Counted from the first letter of the stretch, positions 26,743-35,902 are shown. The stretch is DNA of 64,000 nucleotides from AP-15 sp963774345 (GCA_963774345.1 CAVZFB010000065.1:214269-278268); one strand, 5' to 3'. Notes: a model not told the origin generated them from the letters alone. Made by a program: numbers and translations.

Positions 26743-27074
26743 CGCGGCCGGGGCAGCGGACCCCGGCGTTCACCATGGGCACCTCGTGGCGGCGCACCTC
26801 CTGGTACCTCCAGCTGCCGCGCACCTCGGGCGTGCCCTGGTCCGGCGTCGTCCGGCTCGAATGCTCGGCCGACCTGCCGCTCGCCGAGGTAACCCGTCTC
26901 GGCGACCTTACCGCCCGCCTGCTGCCCCAGCTGGCTAGCGCGCCGCACAAGGATCCCCGCGCCCCGCAGAACCTGGTACCGATCGGCGGCCTGGAGCGCC
27001 AGCTGCGGCACCGTCTCGGCGGCCAGCACATCCTCTATCGCGCCCTGCGCGCGGCGGCTATGCCTGTGAGGTGA
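26743..27074 (+). pseudogene. NurA-domain nuclease, C-terminal fragment
   Basis: 'GQRTPAFTMGTSWRRTSWYL', 'GVVRLECSADLPLAEVTRLG' and 'RAPQNLVPIGGLERQLRHRL' align with the last ~110 residues of the complete NurA at 50758-51870 ('GQRTPVFLMGTTWERHAWYL', 'RAPQNLVPIAGLENTLRHRL'). The divergence is high enough to be a separate paralogue, not a recent copy. The catalytic N-terminal half is missing. 27075-27214 downstream holds nothing supportable. Confidence 0.75.
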
Positions 27075-27214
27075 GTCATGGCGCATGCCCCGCGGGCCGC
27101 ACCTTCTTCACCTACGGCGCCGGCCATGTCTTCAGCCATCCGCTGGGCAGCTGGATGGCGGCCAATCAGGTCACCGTCGGCGCCCTGACCGACAGCCTCA
27201 GCGTCATCAGCTGT

Positions 27215-27670
27215 CTAGGGCCGGGCGCCGGGGCCGGGCAGCAGGTCGATGTCGGTGGCCCGCATCGGCTGGCCGCATTCGGAGCAGTGCAGCTCGACGT
27301 GGCTGATCTGGCCGCAGGCGTGGTGCCGGTACAGCACCGGCGGCCCGGCCTCGCCGGCCAGCCATTTGTCTCCCCATGCCACCATCACCATGAGCACCTC
27401 GAAAAGCTCCAGCCCCTTGGCGGTCAGCACGTACTCATGCCGTGGCGGCCGGGCCGAGTACTCACGCCGCTCCAGCACGCCGGTCTCGGTCAGCCAGCGG
27501 AGCCGCTCCGCGAGCACCTTGCGGGACATGCCCAGGCTCTGCCGCAGCTGGTCGAACCGGGTGATGCCGACGTAGACGTTCCGGAGGATGAGCGGCGACC
27601 AGGGCTCGCCGGCCACGTCCATGGTGCGCGCGATCGAGCACGCCATCGCGCCGAACTGAGTCCGCTGCAT
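27215..27670 (-). CDS. HxlR-family transcriptional regulator
   Basis: 151 residues. 'CSIARTMDVAGEPWSPLILR', 'GITRFDQLRQSLGMSRKVLA' and 'ERLRWLTETGVLERREY' are the HxlR winged helix. The C-terminal part has 'HHACGQ...LHCSECGQPM', a possible zinc site with Cys pairs. It faces a PPOX-family gene across two TTCCCTAAAG sites, so autoregulation plus control of that gene is likely. Confidence 0.9.
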   Translation of the reverse strand: MQRTQFGAMACSIARTMDVAGEPWSPLILRNVYVGITRFDQLRQSLGMSRKVLAERLRWLTETGVLERREYSARPPRHEYVLTAKGLELFEVLMVMVAWGDKWLAGEAGPPVLYRHHACGQISHVELHCSECGQPMRATDIDLLPGPGARP

Positions 27671-27691
27671 GAAGACACCATAGCCTAAAAG

Positions 27692-27706
27692 GTTCCCTAA
27701 AGAAAC
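27692..27706. promoter_or_regulatory. HxlR operator, site 1
   Basis: GTTCCCTAAAGAAAC, an imperfect dyad sharing GTTCCCTAAAG with site 2, 42 bp apart (four helical turns). Confidence 0.6.
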
Positions 27707-27733
27707 TTACCGTGCTAGCGTGCTGTCCTGTCA

Positions 27734-27748
27734 GTTCCCTAAAGGAAT
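27734..27748. promoter_or_regulatory. HxlR operator, site 2
   Basis: GTTCCCTAAAGGAAT, where TTCC-N5-GGAA is a perfect dyad. It lies 13 bases before the PPOX-gene start, overlapping its leader. Confidence 0.65.
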
Positions 27749-27761
27749 CAACGGGTAGGAG

Positions 27762-28316
27762 ATGACCATGGACCAGCAGCAGCCGCAGTCGCACACCGAG
27801 CACGTGTCCCAGGTCGGGGAGCTCGATCACCCGGGCGCCCGGGACCTGCTCGCCACCGAGACCCTGACGCGGCTGGCCTACACCGGGTCCGACGGTTTCC
27901 CGCGGGTGATTCCCATCGGATTCCACTGGACCGGAGAGCACATCGTCGTCTGCACCGTGCCCAGCTCACCGAAGGTCCGCGCGATGGCCGCCCGCCCGGA
28001 CATCGCGCTCACCATCGACACCAACCAGGGGACGGCCAGCCGGTCCCTGTCCGTGCGCGGCGTGGCCGCCATCGAGATCGTCGACGGCGTACCGGACGAG
28101 TACCTCGCCGCCTCCACCAAGAAGATGGACGACGAGCAGGCCCGCCAGTTCGAAGCGGCGGTGCGGTCGATGTATGAGCAGATGGCCCGCATCACCATCC
28201 AGCCGCGCTGGGCGCGCTACTACGACTTCGGCACCGGCCGGCTGACCGGGCTTCCTGGCCAAGCTGGTCCAGGAAAACCAGGCCCGTCAGGGTTGAGGCT
28301 GTGCAAGCCGGACTGA
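27762..28316 (+). CDS. Pyridoxamine 5'-phosphate oxidase-family protein
   Basis: 184 residues; starts at ATG 27762 or 27768, after TAGGAG. Split-barrel flavin/F420-binding fold: 'LTRLAYTGSDGFPRVIPIGF', 'PKVRAMAARPDIALTIDTNQ', 'RSLSVRGVAAIEIVDGVPDE', C-terminal 'RITIQPRWARYYDFGTGRL'. Family members reduce or oxidise small molecules with FMN or F420. The last ~25 residues after 'GRLTG' are not conserved, so the tail may be altered. Regulated by the divergent HxlR gene (inference). Confidence 0.85.
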   Translation: MTMDQQQPQSHTEHVSQVGELDHPGARDLLATETLTRLAYTGSDGFPRVIPIGFHWTGEHIVVCTVPSSPKVRAMAARPDIALTIDTNQGTASRSLSVRGVAAIEIVDGVPDEYLAASTKKMDDEQARQFEAAVRSMYEQMARITIQPRWARYYDFGTGRLTGLPGQAGPGKPGPSGLRLCKPD

Positions 28317-28435
28317 CCGGCCTGCGGCATGATGTCCGTGAAAGGCTAATTGCCCAGCGAACTGCGGCGGAAGGACTGCTGGTGCCAGCTCACGATGTCC
28401 TGTTCGGTGCCTCCCTCGGCCAGTGGAACGGCGCG

Positions 28436-28570
28436 GACGCCGCCGTCCTGGAGCACCACGCGGCCGGCTTCATCTACCGCAGCCCCGACGACACCCCGCC
28501 GACCAGGCCCAGGCCCGCTGGGCCACCGAGATAGTGCCCGCCGTCCGCGAGGCCATCAACCGCCAGGCCC
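28436..28570 (+). pseudogene. LLM-class flavin-dependent oxidoreductase, C-terminal scrap
   Basis: 'AVLEHHAAGFIYRSPDDTP' then, in a shifted frame, 'ARWATEIVPAVREAINRQ' matches 35695-35815 of the larger LLM remnant. It is followed, as there, by a copy of the ~65-bp intergenic repeat. Confidence 0.7.
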
Positions 28571-28581
28571 CGTTGAACCCT

Positions 28582-28648
28582 GACGGCCCGCACCCTGCCC
28601 CGCCGTAATCTGAGCACCGAACGAGCTTCGTCCCCTCCCTAGCTCACA
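28582..28648. repeat. ~65-bp intergenic repeat, copy B
   Basis: Follows the LLM scrap, as copy C follows the LLM remnant at 35200-35817. Core CGCCGTAATCTGAGCACCGA, then ACGAGCTTCGTCCC. Confidence 0.75.
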
Positions 28649-28684
28649 CCGGCGCGAAACCTCGAAGGCCGGTCCGGGCGGCGG

Positions 28685-29150
28685 TCAGTACTCGTTCTTG
28701 ATGTTGAAGAAAGACCCGCGGATGGTTCCGGCCAGCTTCGACTTCTGCCTCGCGAACTTGAACCGCGAGGCGAGTTCCGCGGGGACTTCCATCCCTTCGG
28801 ACAGCTTGAACCCGACCGCCCGCTTCCCGGAGTCGTCGACGGTGTACATCACGTTGATCGACAGGCCGCTCTCGTAGAAGACGTAGGCGATCCGGATGTT
28901 CTCGACCTGGAAGGCCGTCGCCTCCAGAGGACGAGACGCGATGACGATGTCACGTTCTTCCTTGAGGATCCGGTGCACCCAGTCGATGGCCGTCTTGGCG
29001 TTGCCGGCAGGCTCCACCGTGAAGACGTGGTCGTACTTGTTCTTGAAGTAGCGGGCCTCGTTCGCCCGCAGGCCAGCCAGCGCCGGCCGCGACCGGCGAC
29101 GACTCCAGACCCACGGTCGAAACGGTGGCGAAATCCACGGTATAGGGCAT
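28685..29150 (-). pseudogene. Conserved hypothetical protein, one frameshift
   Basis: From ATG 29150 the frame gives 'MPYTVDFATVSTVGLESSPV'. After about 29085 another frame continues: 'LAGLRANEARYFKNKYDHVF', 'TVEPAGNAKTAIDWVHRILK' and a C-terminal 'KSKLAGTIRGSFFNIKNEY'. The joined product is about 155 residues, soluble, alpha/beta in look, with no family I can name. Lys/Asn-rich and lower GC than its neighbours, which may mean transfer. Confidence 0.55.
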
Positions 29151-29363
29151 GACGCACTCCCGGACGCATAGGGCGGTTTACGTCGGCCCGAGGATACCTC
29201 GGCCGTGAAACCTGCCGAGCAGGACCTGGGCACCGCTCGAGCGCGGTCAGCGACCTGGAAGCGTACCGGTGCCGTCCTCACCGCCCGGCTGCCTCACATG
29301 TTGCACTCCGTTACCGCGGGCCGCGCCGCTTGACTAGAGGACGGCCGTCTGTACCCTTGTCGT

Positions 29364-29928
29364 ATGGGTATAGATAAAGAGATCAGCAGCCGGGCGGGCG
29401 GCAGTGCTGCCGCTGCCCCGCCTGGCGCGGGCGGCGGGGGAAAGACCCCGCCCCGCCCCGGGCAGGGCGGGCCGGGGTCGCCGATCGAGTTCCGGCTGGA
29501 TGCGGCCTCGGGGGTGCCGACCTACCTGCAGCTGGTGCACCAGGTGGAGCACGCGCTGCGGCTGGGGTATCTCAAGCCCGGTGACCAGCTGCCCAAGGTC
29601 AGGGACGTGGTGGCCTCGCTGGCGATCAACCCGAACACGGTGCTGAAGGCCTACAAGGAGCTGGAGACCAAGGGCCTGGCGGCCGGCCGGCCCGGCCAGG
29701 GCACGTTCATCCAGGCCACGCTGAGCCAGGTCGGGTTGCCCGAGCTCGCCGGGCTGCGAAAGGCCCTGATCGGCTGGCTGGCCAGCGCGGATGCGGCGGG
29801 ACTGGATGCGGACGGGATGGTCGCGCTGTTCACCAGCGCGCTGCGGGATTTCCATGAGCGCCGCGGCGGCCCGCGCACCCGCGGCGGCCCGCGGCGGCGC
29901 GGCGGGCGCGCGGAACGGAGGGCGTCGC
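29364..29928 (+). CDS. GntR-family regulator (YtrA subfamily)
   Basis: Short GntR HTH: 'VPTYLQLVHQVEHALRLGYL', 'KPGDQLPKVRDVVASLAINP', 'NTVLKAYKELETKGLAAGRP', 'GQGTFI', then a small helical tail as in YtrA. The first ~45 residues are low-complexity Gly/Pro. The frame has no stop before the ATPase and runs on to 30392; a frame change in the GC-rich 29870-29915 tract would give the usual ATGA overlap with the ATPase, so the C-terminus is uncertain. YtrA regulators repress their own ABC operon. Confidence 0.8.
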
Positions 29929-30858
29929 ATGAGTGTGAACGTCGTCGAGGCCCGGGGCCTGGGCAAGCGGTACGGCCGGACGTGGGCGCTGCGCGAGTGC
30001 ACGCTGGCGGTCCCCGCCGGGCACGTGGCCGCGCTGGCCGGCCCGAACGGGGCGGGCAAGACCACGCTGCTGAACCTGGCGGTCGGCCTGGCGGCGCCAT
30101 CGGCGGGCGCGGTCACCGTGCTCGGCGGCCAGGCCGGGTCGCCGGCCGCGCTGGACGGGATCGCGTTCGTGGCCCAGGACACGCCGCTGTACGAGAACCT
30201 GCCGGCCGCGGACATGCTGCACCTGACCCGGAACCTGAACCGGCGCTTCGACCGGCCCTACGCCCGCGGCCGGCTGGCCGAGCTCGGCATCCCGCTGAAC
30301 CGCAAGGCCGGGAAGCTGTCCGGGGGGCAGCAGGCGCAGCTCGCGCTGACCCTGGCGCTGGCCCGCCGGCCGCGGCTGCTGGTGCTCGATGAGCCGGTGG
30401 CGATGCTGGACCCGGTGGCCCGGCATGACTTCATGGCCGCGGTGCTGACCGCGGCGGCCGAGGACGGGGTCTCGGTGCTGCTGTCCTCGCACGTGCTGGC
30501 CGAGCTGGAGCGGGTGGCCGACTACCTGATCTTGCTGTCCCGGGGCCGGGTGCAGGTGGCCGGCGGGGTCGATGACCTGCTGGCCGGCCACCGGGTGCTG
30601 ACCGGCCCGGCCGAGCAGGCCGGCCGGTATGCCGAACGGCCGGTGGTGCATGTGCGCCGCGGCGGGGCCCAGGCGCACCTGCTGGTCCGGGCCGCCGCGG
30701 AGGATCCGGTCCCGCCGGGCTGGGAGGCGCACCCGGTCGGCCTGGAGGAACTCGCCCTGGCCTACCTGCGCGAGCCCGGCGCCGCGGCGCTGCCCGGCCC
30801 GGCCCGCGGCCGGGCTCTGCCGCTTGAAACCGGCGAACCGTCGGAGGTGACCAGATGA
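29929..30858 (+). CDS. ABC exporter ATPase
   Basis: 309 residues from ATG 29929 with GGAGGG upstream. Walker A 'GPNGAGKTTLLNLA' (38-51), Q-loop 'AFVAQDTPLYENLP', signature 'LSGGQQAQLAL', Walker B 'LLVLDEPVAMLDP', H-loop 'LLSSHVLAELE'. The C-terminal tail 'VGLEELALAYLREPG' is the same kind as the fragment at 5282. The stop overlaps the permease start by ATGA. It forms an operon with GntR upstream and permease downstream. Confidence 0.93.
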   Translation: MSVNVVEARGLGKRYGRTWALRECTLAVPAGHVAALAGPNGAGKTTLLNLAVGLAAPSAGAVTVLGGQAGSPAALDGIAFVAQDTPLYENLPAADMLHLTRNLNRRFDRPYARGRLAELGIPLNRKAGKLSGGQQAQLALTLALARRPRLLVLDEPVAMLDPVARHDFMAAVLTAAAEDGVSVLLSSHVLAELERVADYLILLSRGRVQVAGGVDDLLAGHRVLTGPAEQAGRYAERPVVHVRRGGAQAHLLVRAAAEDPVPPGWEAHPVGLEELALAYLREPGAAALPGPARGRALPLETGEPSEVTR

Positions 30859-31892
30859 CCGCGCTGACCGTGCCCGCTCGCCCGGGCCAGGACGCGAGCC
30901 TGCGGCCGGTGCCGTGGCGGCGGATGGCCTGGGTCACCTGGCGGCAGCACCGGATCGCGCTGGTCGGCGTGGCCGCGCTGCTGGGCGCGCTGGCCGTGTA
31001 CCTGTGGCTCACCGGCTCATCGCTGCACCACGCCTACGCCGCCGCAGCCACCTGCCACCCGGCAAGCTCAGGTGCCTGCGGGAGCCTGGTCGGCTACTTC
31101 CTCTCCACCTACAACGCAACGGCGCAGCTCATCGCGGCCCTGCTGCAGGCGGTGCCCGCGCTGATCGGGGCGTTCGTCGGGGCGCCGGTGCTGGCCCGGG
31201 AGCTGGAGACCGGCACCTTCCGGTACGCCTGGACCCAGGGCTTCGGCCGGCAGCGCTGGACGCTCGCCAAGCTGGTGCCGCTCGCGGTCACGGTGACGGC
31301 CGCCGCCGGGGCGTTCAGCCTGCTGTTCTCCTGGTACTACCAGCCGTTCTTCGCCGACCGCATGCAGGTCCCGCAGGTCCCGCTGTCTCCCGTGGTGTTC
31401 GACCTGCGCGGGGTCGCGTTCGCCGCCTGGACGCTGGCCGCCTTCGCGATCGGCGCCCTGGCCGGCATGCTCATCCGCCGCGTCGTCCCCGCGATCGCCG
31501 CCACCCTGGCCGCCTACACGGGGCTCGCCCTCGCAGCCGGGATGTACCTGCGCCAGCACTACCTGACGCCGCTGCTCACCAGGAACCTCGTCAACCCGCC
31601 TGGTTCCGCGTGGATCATCAGCCAGTGGTGGACCAAGGGCGGTCAGCCGGTCAGCCAGTCCGTGCTCAGCCAGGTCCTCCAGGGGGCGCCACAGCTGGCC
31701 GGGAAGGGCGGGATCCCGCAGTCCCCCGACGTGACGCAGTACCTCATCCAGCACGGGTACACGCAGTGGACGAGCTATCAGCCGGGCAGCCGGTTCTGGC
31801 CCTTCCAGTGGATCGAGGGCGGCTGGCTGATCGCGCTGTCAGTGCTGCTCATCGCCGCCACCATGTGGCTGGTCCGCCGCCGCGCCGCCTGA
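30855..31892 (+). CDS. ABC-2 type exporter permease
   Basis: 345 residues, about six membrane segments; 'GAPVLARELETGTFRYAWTQ' and C-terminal 'SYQPGSRFWPFQWIEGGWLI' are shared with the permease at 5419-6429. A large extracellular loop separates segments 5 and 6. Translationally coupled to the ATPase (ATGA) and, by TGATG, to the next membrane protein. Substrate unknown; YtrA-regulated exporters often respond to cell-wall stress. Confidence 0.9.
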   Translation: MTALTVPARPGQDASLRPVPWRRMAWVTWRQHRIALVGVAALLGALAVYLWLTGSSLHHAYAAAATCHPASSGACGSLVGYFLSTYNATAQLIAALLQAVPALIGAFVGAPVLARELETGTFRYAWTQGFGRQRWTLAKLVPLAVTVTAAAGAFSLLFSWYYQPFFADRMQVPQVPLSPVVFDLRGVAFAAWTLAAFAIGALAGMLIRRVVPAIAATLAAYTGLALAAGMYLRQHYLTPLLTRNLVNPPGSAWIISQWWTKGGQPVSQSVLSQVLQGAPQLAGKGGIPQSPDVTQYLIQHGYTQWTSYQPGSRFWPFQWIEGGWLIALSVLLIAATMWLVRRRAA

Positions 31893-32578
31893 TGCATCCC
31901 GCCATGCGACCAGTACCCCAGTCATCCCCGCCTGCTCAGCGCTCCGGCGGAGCCGAGGGCAACGAGCGGCTGACCGCGATGACAGGGGCGGTGCTGCTGA
32001 TCCTGCTGGCCGTCGAGTGCTACACGATCTTGCGGATCGGCCGCCTGCTCACTCTGCACGTGTTCCTCGGCATGCTGTTGCTTGGCCCGGTCACCCTCAA
32101 GGCCGGGTCAGTTCTCTACCGTTTCGCCCGCTACTACACGGGGAGCGCACCGTACCGGCGCAAGGGGCCGCCCGCACTGCTGCTGCGGCTGATCGGGCCG
32201 ATCGTCATGCTGCTCACGGCGTGCGTCTTCGGCTCCGGCATCATGCTCGCCGTCACCGGCCCCAGCTACGGGCCGCCCAGCGGGTGGCTCGTGGTGCACA
32301 GGATCTCGTTCATCGCCTGGCTCTTCTTCATAGCCATCCACGTGCTCGCCCACGTGCCGCGCCTGCCCAGGCTGCTCGCCGCCGAGGCACGCGGCGTCTC
32401 CCTCCCGCAGGGTGAAACGGGCGGGCACGCAGGCGCCGGGCGGCACGCCCGCCGGGCGATGGAAGTCCTCGGCGCCCGTGGCACCCGGCTGGCCCTGCTG
32501 ATCGCCTCGCTCCTCGCCGGCCTGGTGATCGCTCTGCTCACCGTGCACCTCGCGGGCAAGTGGGAGCCATTCGGCTAG
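31892..32578 (+). CDS. Four-helix integral membrane protein of the ABC operon
   Basis: 228 residues from ATG 31892, overlapping the permease stop (TGATG). Hydrophobic segments near 'GAVLLILLAVECYTI', 'LTLHVFLGMLLLGPVTLKAG', 'LIGPIVMLLTACVFGSGIML', 'ISFIAWLFFIAIHVLAHVPR' and 'LALLIASLLAGLVIALL'. Paired histidines (LHVFLG, VHRISF, IHVLAH) recall cytochrome b561-like haem ligation, but this is only a resemblance. Co-translation suggests a link to the exporter. Confidence 0.7.
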   Translation: MHPAMRPVPQSSPPAQRSGGAEGNERLTAMTGAVLLILLAVECYTILRIGRLLTLHVFLGMLLLGPVTLKAGSVLYRFARYYTGSAPYRRKGPPALLLRLIGPIVMLLTACVFGSGIMLAVTGPSYGPPSGWLVVHRISFIAWLFFIAIHVLAHVPRLPRLLAAEARGVSLPQGETGGHAGAGRHARRAMEVLGARGTRLALLIASLLAGLVIALLTVHLAGKWEPFG

Positions 32579-32739
32579 GGTCAGCCAAAATCGCACGGCA
32601 GGCGCTTGATGCCGTTGATGAAGGGCTAAGGTCACCAGCGACAGGACCAAGGCCGCTTAGGCCGGGATAGCCCAGGGCATTTACTGTGTCTGCCTGACCA
32701 GGATCACCAGCGTGGGTGGCCAGGTGAAAGGGACATGCC

Positions 32740-33078
32740 ATGACTCACGAGGACGACCTGCCTGCCGAAGTGCGGCGGCAAGACGAAGAGGACGAACTGC
32801 GGATAGCCGCGCAGCTATCCGAGCTGCGCAAGGAAGAGCATGGCTCGGCCGCCAGACGACGGTGGAGCGCTCTCAGCAAACGCACTCGCATGCTGCTGAT
32901 CACTGCGGCGGTTGCCGACGGTGCTCTCCGGGTTGCGGCGCTCATCGACATCCAGCGCCGGCCAGCAAGCCAGATCCGGGGCCGGAAGGGGATGTGGGCG
33001 GCCGCCGTGGCACTGGTCAGCTCCGCCGGAGTCGTGCCAGTCTCATACTTCGTCTTCGGCCAACGTCGCGCGCCCTGA
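32740..33078 (+). CDS. Small membrane protein with PLDc_N-like domain
   Basis: 112 residues from ATG 32740. The N-terminus is charged and cytosolic ('EDDLPAEVRRQDEEDEL'). A first hydrophobic segment (RMLLITAAVADGALRVAALI) is followed by 'DIQRRPASQIRGRKGMWAAA' and 'VALVSSAGVVPVSYFVFGQR', the two-helix PLDc_N pattern (phospholipase D-nuclease N-terminal) ending in 'FGQRR'. Function unknown. 161 bases of non-coding DNA precede it. Confidence 0.65.
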   Translation: MTHEDDLPAEVRRQDEEDELRIAAQLSELRKEEHGSAARRRWSALSKRTRMLLITAAVADGALRVAALIDIQRRPASQIRGRKGMWAAAVALVSSAGVVPVSYFVFGQRRAP

Positions 33079-33112
33079 CCACGCCAGATGAGCGCGATAG
33101 ATGCCACCGCCC

Positions 33113-35092
33113 TTACCGGCTCCTGAGGATCGTGAAGAGCACTCGCAGTACGAGGATGGCGGCGACGATGAGCAGGTTGTAGCCGATGAACTGGTAGAGG
33201 CTGAGGCTGGGAGTGATCTTGGGGCCGCCGGACGTGCCGAGCAGCATGGCGGCGACGATGCCGGAACCGACGCCGAGGAACGCCATCAAGAACTGATTGG
33301 CCAGGCCCGTGATCACCCGGCGGTCACGTTCGTCGGCGAACTGCCGCACGTTGACGCTGAGCCTGCCCTGTTCCAGCGCGCCGGTGACGCGGTCGAACCG
33401 GCGGGGCAGCCGGCGCAGCACGGGGAGCAGCGCGGCCAGTTCGTCGATGGCGGTCTTCTGCACGGCTCCTGGAGACACCTGTGCGGCTATGCGGTCCGCC
33501 GCATACGCGCGCGCTTCGCCGACTATGTCGATCGTCGGCGTCAGCAGGCTGAGGGTGCCTTCCAGGGTGCCGAGGGCGCGCAGGACGGTGGCGACCTCGG
33601 GCGGAATGGACAGCTCGAAGCGGGAAGCCAGGCGGAACAGGTCGGTGAACATCTCGGCGGTGGCGGCTCCGCCCGCGAGGTGGCGGGCCATGAACTGACC
33701 GAGCGCCCGCTCCAGCTGCTGCTCGTCGATGTCGTCCGGGCGCGTGACCAGTTCCAGCAGCGCGTCGCGGAGCGCGGCCGGGTCGCCGCGGCCGACCGCG
33801 GACAGCAGGTTCAGCAGCGCGGCTCGCTGCTGGGCGTCCAGGCGGCCGACCGAGCCGAAATCAAGCAGGGCGAGGCGCCCGTCGGTGAGCAGCAGGACGT
33901 TGCCCGGATGCGGGTCGGCGTGGAACACGCCGCCCTCCGTGATCTGGTACACCATGCTGCGCAGCAGCGCGCGGGCCAGCGCGGCCCGGTCAAGCCCCTT
34001 GTCCTGGATCAGCGGCCCTGCCGCACGCAGGTTGACCCCGTCCAGCCACTCGATGACGAGCACGTGCTCGGTGCACAGCTCCTCGTGGACGGCCGGGATC
34101 ACCACCGGGACGCGCCTGCCCACGATACGCTGCTGCCCCTTCCAGGTGGCGGCCATGGCGGCCATGTTCCGTGCCTCCACGCGGAAGTCGAGTTCTTCCC
34201 GGATGGCGGCGCCGAACCCGCGGGCCACGCCGACCGCACCGACCGCGCGCGCCCAGCGGGCGTGCGCCTCGAGCCTGGCCGCCAGTCTCAGCAGGATGTC
34301 CAGGTCCTGTTCGACGGTGGCGCGGATCCCGGGCCGCTGGACCTTCACTGCCACCGTGGCGTCTGGGCCGGCTTCGCAGCGCAGCCGGGCCTTGTGCACC
34401 TCGGCGATCGACGCGGCCGCGGCTGGTTCCGGCTGCAGATCCGCGAACACCTCCCTCGCCGGCGCCCCGAGCGACCGGCTTATCAGCTCCTCCACCTGCT
34501 CCCACGGTGCCGGTTCGGCCTGATCCTGGAGCCAGGAGAGCTCGTCGGTGAACTCCTCGGGGAGCAGGTCACGGCGAGTGGACAGCAGCTGGCCGAACTT
34601 GACGAAGGTAACCCCGCCCTCTTCTAGCGCACGCCGCAGCGACACCGCGATCGCCGCCCGCCCCTCAGCCGTCTCCCAGCCGCGCAGCGGCCGCCCCTGC
34701 AGGTAGGGGCTCAGCCCGTGCCGCACCAGGATCCGGCTGATCTGCGCGTAGCGCCGCGAGCGCGCGAGCGAGCGCCGTGCGCGCAGGACGAGCTCCACCG
34801 GCTGCGGCCCGGCCCCGGTCGGCACCAGCGCCTCCGCCGCCACGATGAAGATCATCGCGACGATCAGCGGGACACCAAGCGCGACGCTGAAGAACACGGC
34901 CAGATGCCCGGACTCGGTCGCTCGCAGCGCCTGGCCCACGATCAGGGCGGCGACGAACCCGACCAGGCCCGCGGTCAGCGCCCGCAGCGCTCCGACCGGC
35001 AACCCGAGCAGCCGCCGCGATACCCACGCCAGGATCGCCACCAGCACGATGCTGGTGGCCAACACGATCACCGCGAATACGATCCCGTTCAC
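33113..35092 (-). CDS. AarF/UbiB (ABC1) family atypical kinase
   Basis: 659 residues. Two or three N-terminal membrane segments (about 1-30, 38-55, 65-90), then the ABC1 kinase-like domain: KxGQ motif at 165-168 (FVKFGQ), Ala-rich loop 'AAAASIAEVHKARL', Lys250 in 'VAVKVQRPG', 'EELDFRVEARNM', catalytic loop 'HADPHPGNVLL' (391-401) and 'DFGSVG' (411). Two C-terminal hydrophobic segments. UbiB proteins support isoprenoid quinone or lipid metabolism with an ATPase/kinase fold; the specific role in actinobacteria is unsettled. Convergent with the PLDc_N gene. Confidence 0.92.
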   Translation of the reverse strand: MNGIVFAVIVLATSIVLVAILAWVSRRLLGLPVGALRALTAGLVGFVAALIVGQALRATESGHLAVFFSVALGVPLIVAMIFIVAAEALVPTGAGPQPVELVLRARRSLARSRRYAQISRILVRHGLSPYLQGRPLRGWETAEGRAAIAVSLRRALEEGGVTFVKFGQLLSTRRDLLPEEFTDELSWLQDQAEPAPWEQVEELISRSLGAPAREVFADLQPEPAAAASIAEVHKARLRCEAGPDATVAVKVQRPGIRATVEQDLDILLRLAARLEAHARWARAVGAVGVARGFGAAIREELDFRVEARNMAAMAATWKGQQRIVGRRVPVVIPAVHEELCTEHVLVIEWLDGVNLRAAGPLIQDKGLDRAALARALLRSMVYQITEGGVFHADPHPGNVLLLTDGRLALLDFGSVGRLDAQQRAALLNLLSAVGRGDPAALRDALLELVTRPDDIDEQQLERALGQFMARHLAGGAATAEMFTDLFRLASRFELSIPPEVATVLRALGTLEGTLSLLTPTIDIVGEARAYAADRIAAQVSPGAVQKTAIDELAALLPVLRRLPRRFDRVTGALEQGRLSVNVRQFADERDRRVITGLANQFLMAFLGVGSGIVAAMLLGTSGGPKITPSLSLYQFIGYNLLIVAAILVLRVLFTILRSR

Positions 35093-35199
35093 ACCAACAC
35101 CAAACTAATCCGGCGCGCTACCAGATCAAAGGCGCAGCAGCTGGCCAGCGCACCGGCCGGGCTGGGTTCCTGCTCGGCCGGACCGAACGCATCACGGGC

Positions 35200-35817
35200 A
35201 TGGTGACTGTTACGAACCTGCCCAGCCGTCCGGCGCCCGTGCTGGCCCGCATGCTCACCTCGCTGTCCGCGCTGTCCGGCGGGTGCGCCATGGCCGAGGC
35301 GATCACGCTGGTCCGCGCGCTGTCCGGCGGCGGGGGAGACCCGGTCACCTTCGACGGCGAGTTCTACCACGTATCCGGCCTGGACCCGGCCGCGGCGCCG
35401 GCCCCGCGGGTCTTCACCGGCTCGGTCGGCCCGAAGTCCCTGGCCGTCACCGGGCAGCTGGCCGACGGCTGGATCCCGCCGGGAGGCTCGGACTGGCTGA
35501 GCCAGCTCTACCGCGAGTCCCGCCCCCGTGTCGACGCCGCCGCGGCCGCGGCGGGCCGGGACCCGGCGGAGATCGCCGACGTGTACAACTTCGGCGGCCG
35601 CATCACCCCCGAACCGCTCGCCGCCACCCGGGGCGAGGACGGCCGCTGGATCGGCGGCTCCGTCCGGCAGTGGGTCGACGAACTCACCGCCGCGGTCCTG
35701 GAGCACCACGCGGCCGGCTTCATCTACCGCAGCCCCGACGACACCCCCGCCGGCGAGGCCCTGGCCCGCTGGGCCACCGAGGTCGTCCCCGCCGTCCGCG
35801 AGGCGATCACCCGGTAG
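35200..35817 (+). pseudogene. LLM-class flavin-dependent oxidoreductase, truncated with internal deletion
   Basis: 'VLARMLTSLSALSGG' jumps to 'CAMAEAITLVRALSGG', omitting the stretch that normally lies between (about 25-30 residues, including the 'LGLGAGG' motif). The rest is good: 'GEFYHVSGLDPAAAPAPRVF', 'TGSVGPKSLAVTGQLADGWI', 'HHAAGFIYRSPDD'. The N-terminal barrel strands are missing. F420- or FMN-dependent in the family; inactive here. Its 3' end plus trailing repeat recurs at 28436-28648. Confidence 0.8.
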
Positions 35818-35837
35818 GCCGGCCTCCGCTGAAACCT

Positions 35838-35900
35838 GACCGCCCGCACCCCGTCCCGCCGTGATCCGAGTACCGAACGAGCTTGGTCCCCCCGCTTGCC
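35838..35900. repeat. ~65-bp intergenic repeat, copy C
   Basis: Most divergent copy: CCGCCGTGATCCGAGTACCG, then AACGAGCTTGGTCCCCCC. Follows the LLM remnant directly. Confidence 0.65.
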
Positions 35901-35902
35901 TA

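Noticed and set aside
29929..30392. Extension of the GntR frame into the ATPase gene
   Set aside because: The ATPase frame is clearly the coding one there; the GntR frame reads as Arg/Gly-rich shadow after ~29900.
30914..31890. Upstream extension of the four-helix membrane protein
   Set aside because: That frame overlaps the permease; the protein-like part begins at ATG 31892, coupled by TGATG.
33101..34627. Plus-strand frame of 508 codons
   Set aside because: Antisense to the UbiB-like kinase, whose motifs are complete; composition is that of a shadow frame.
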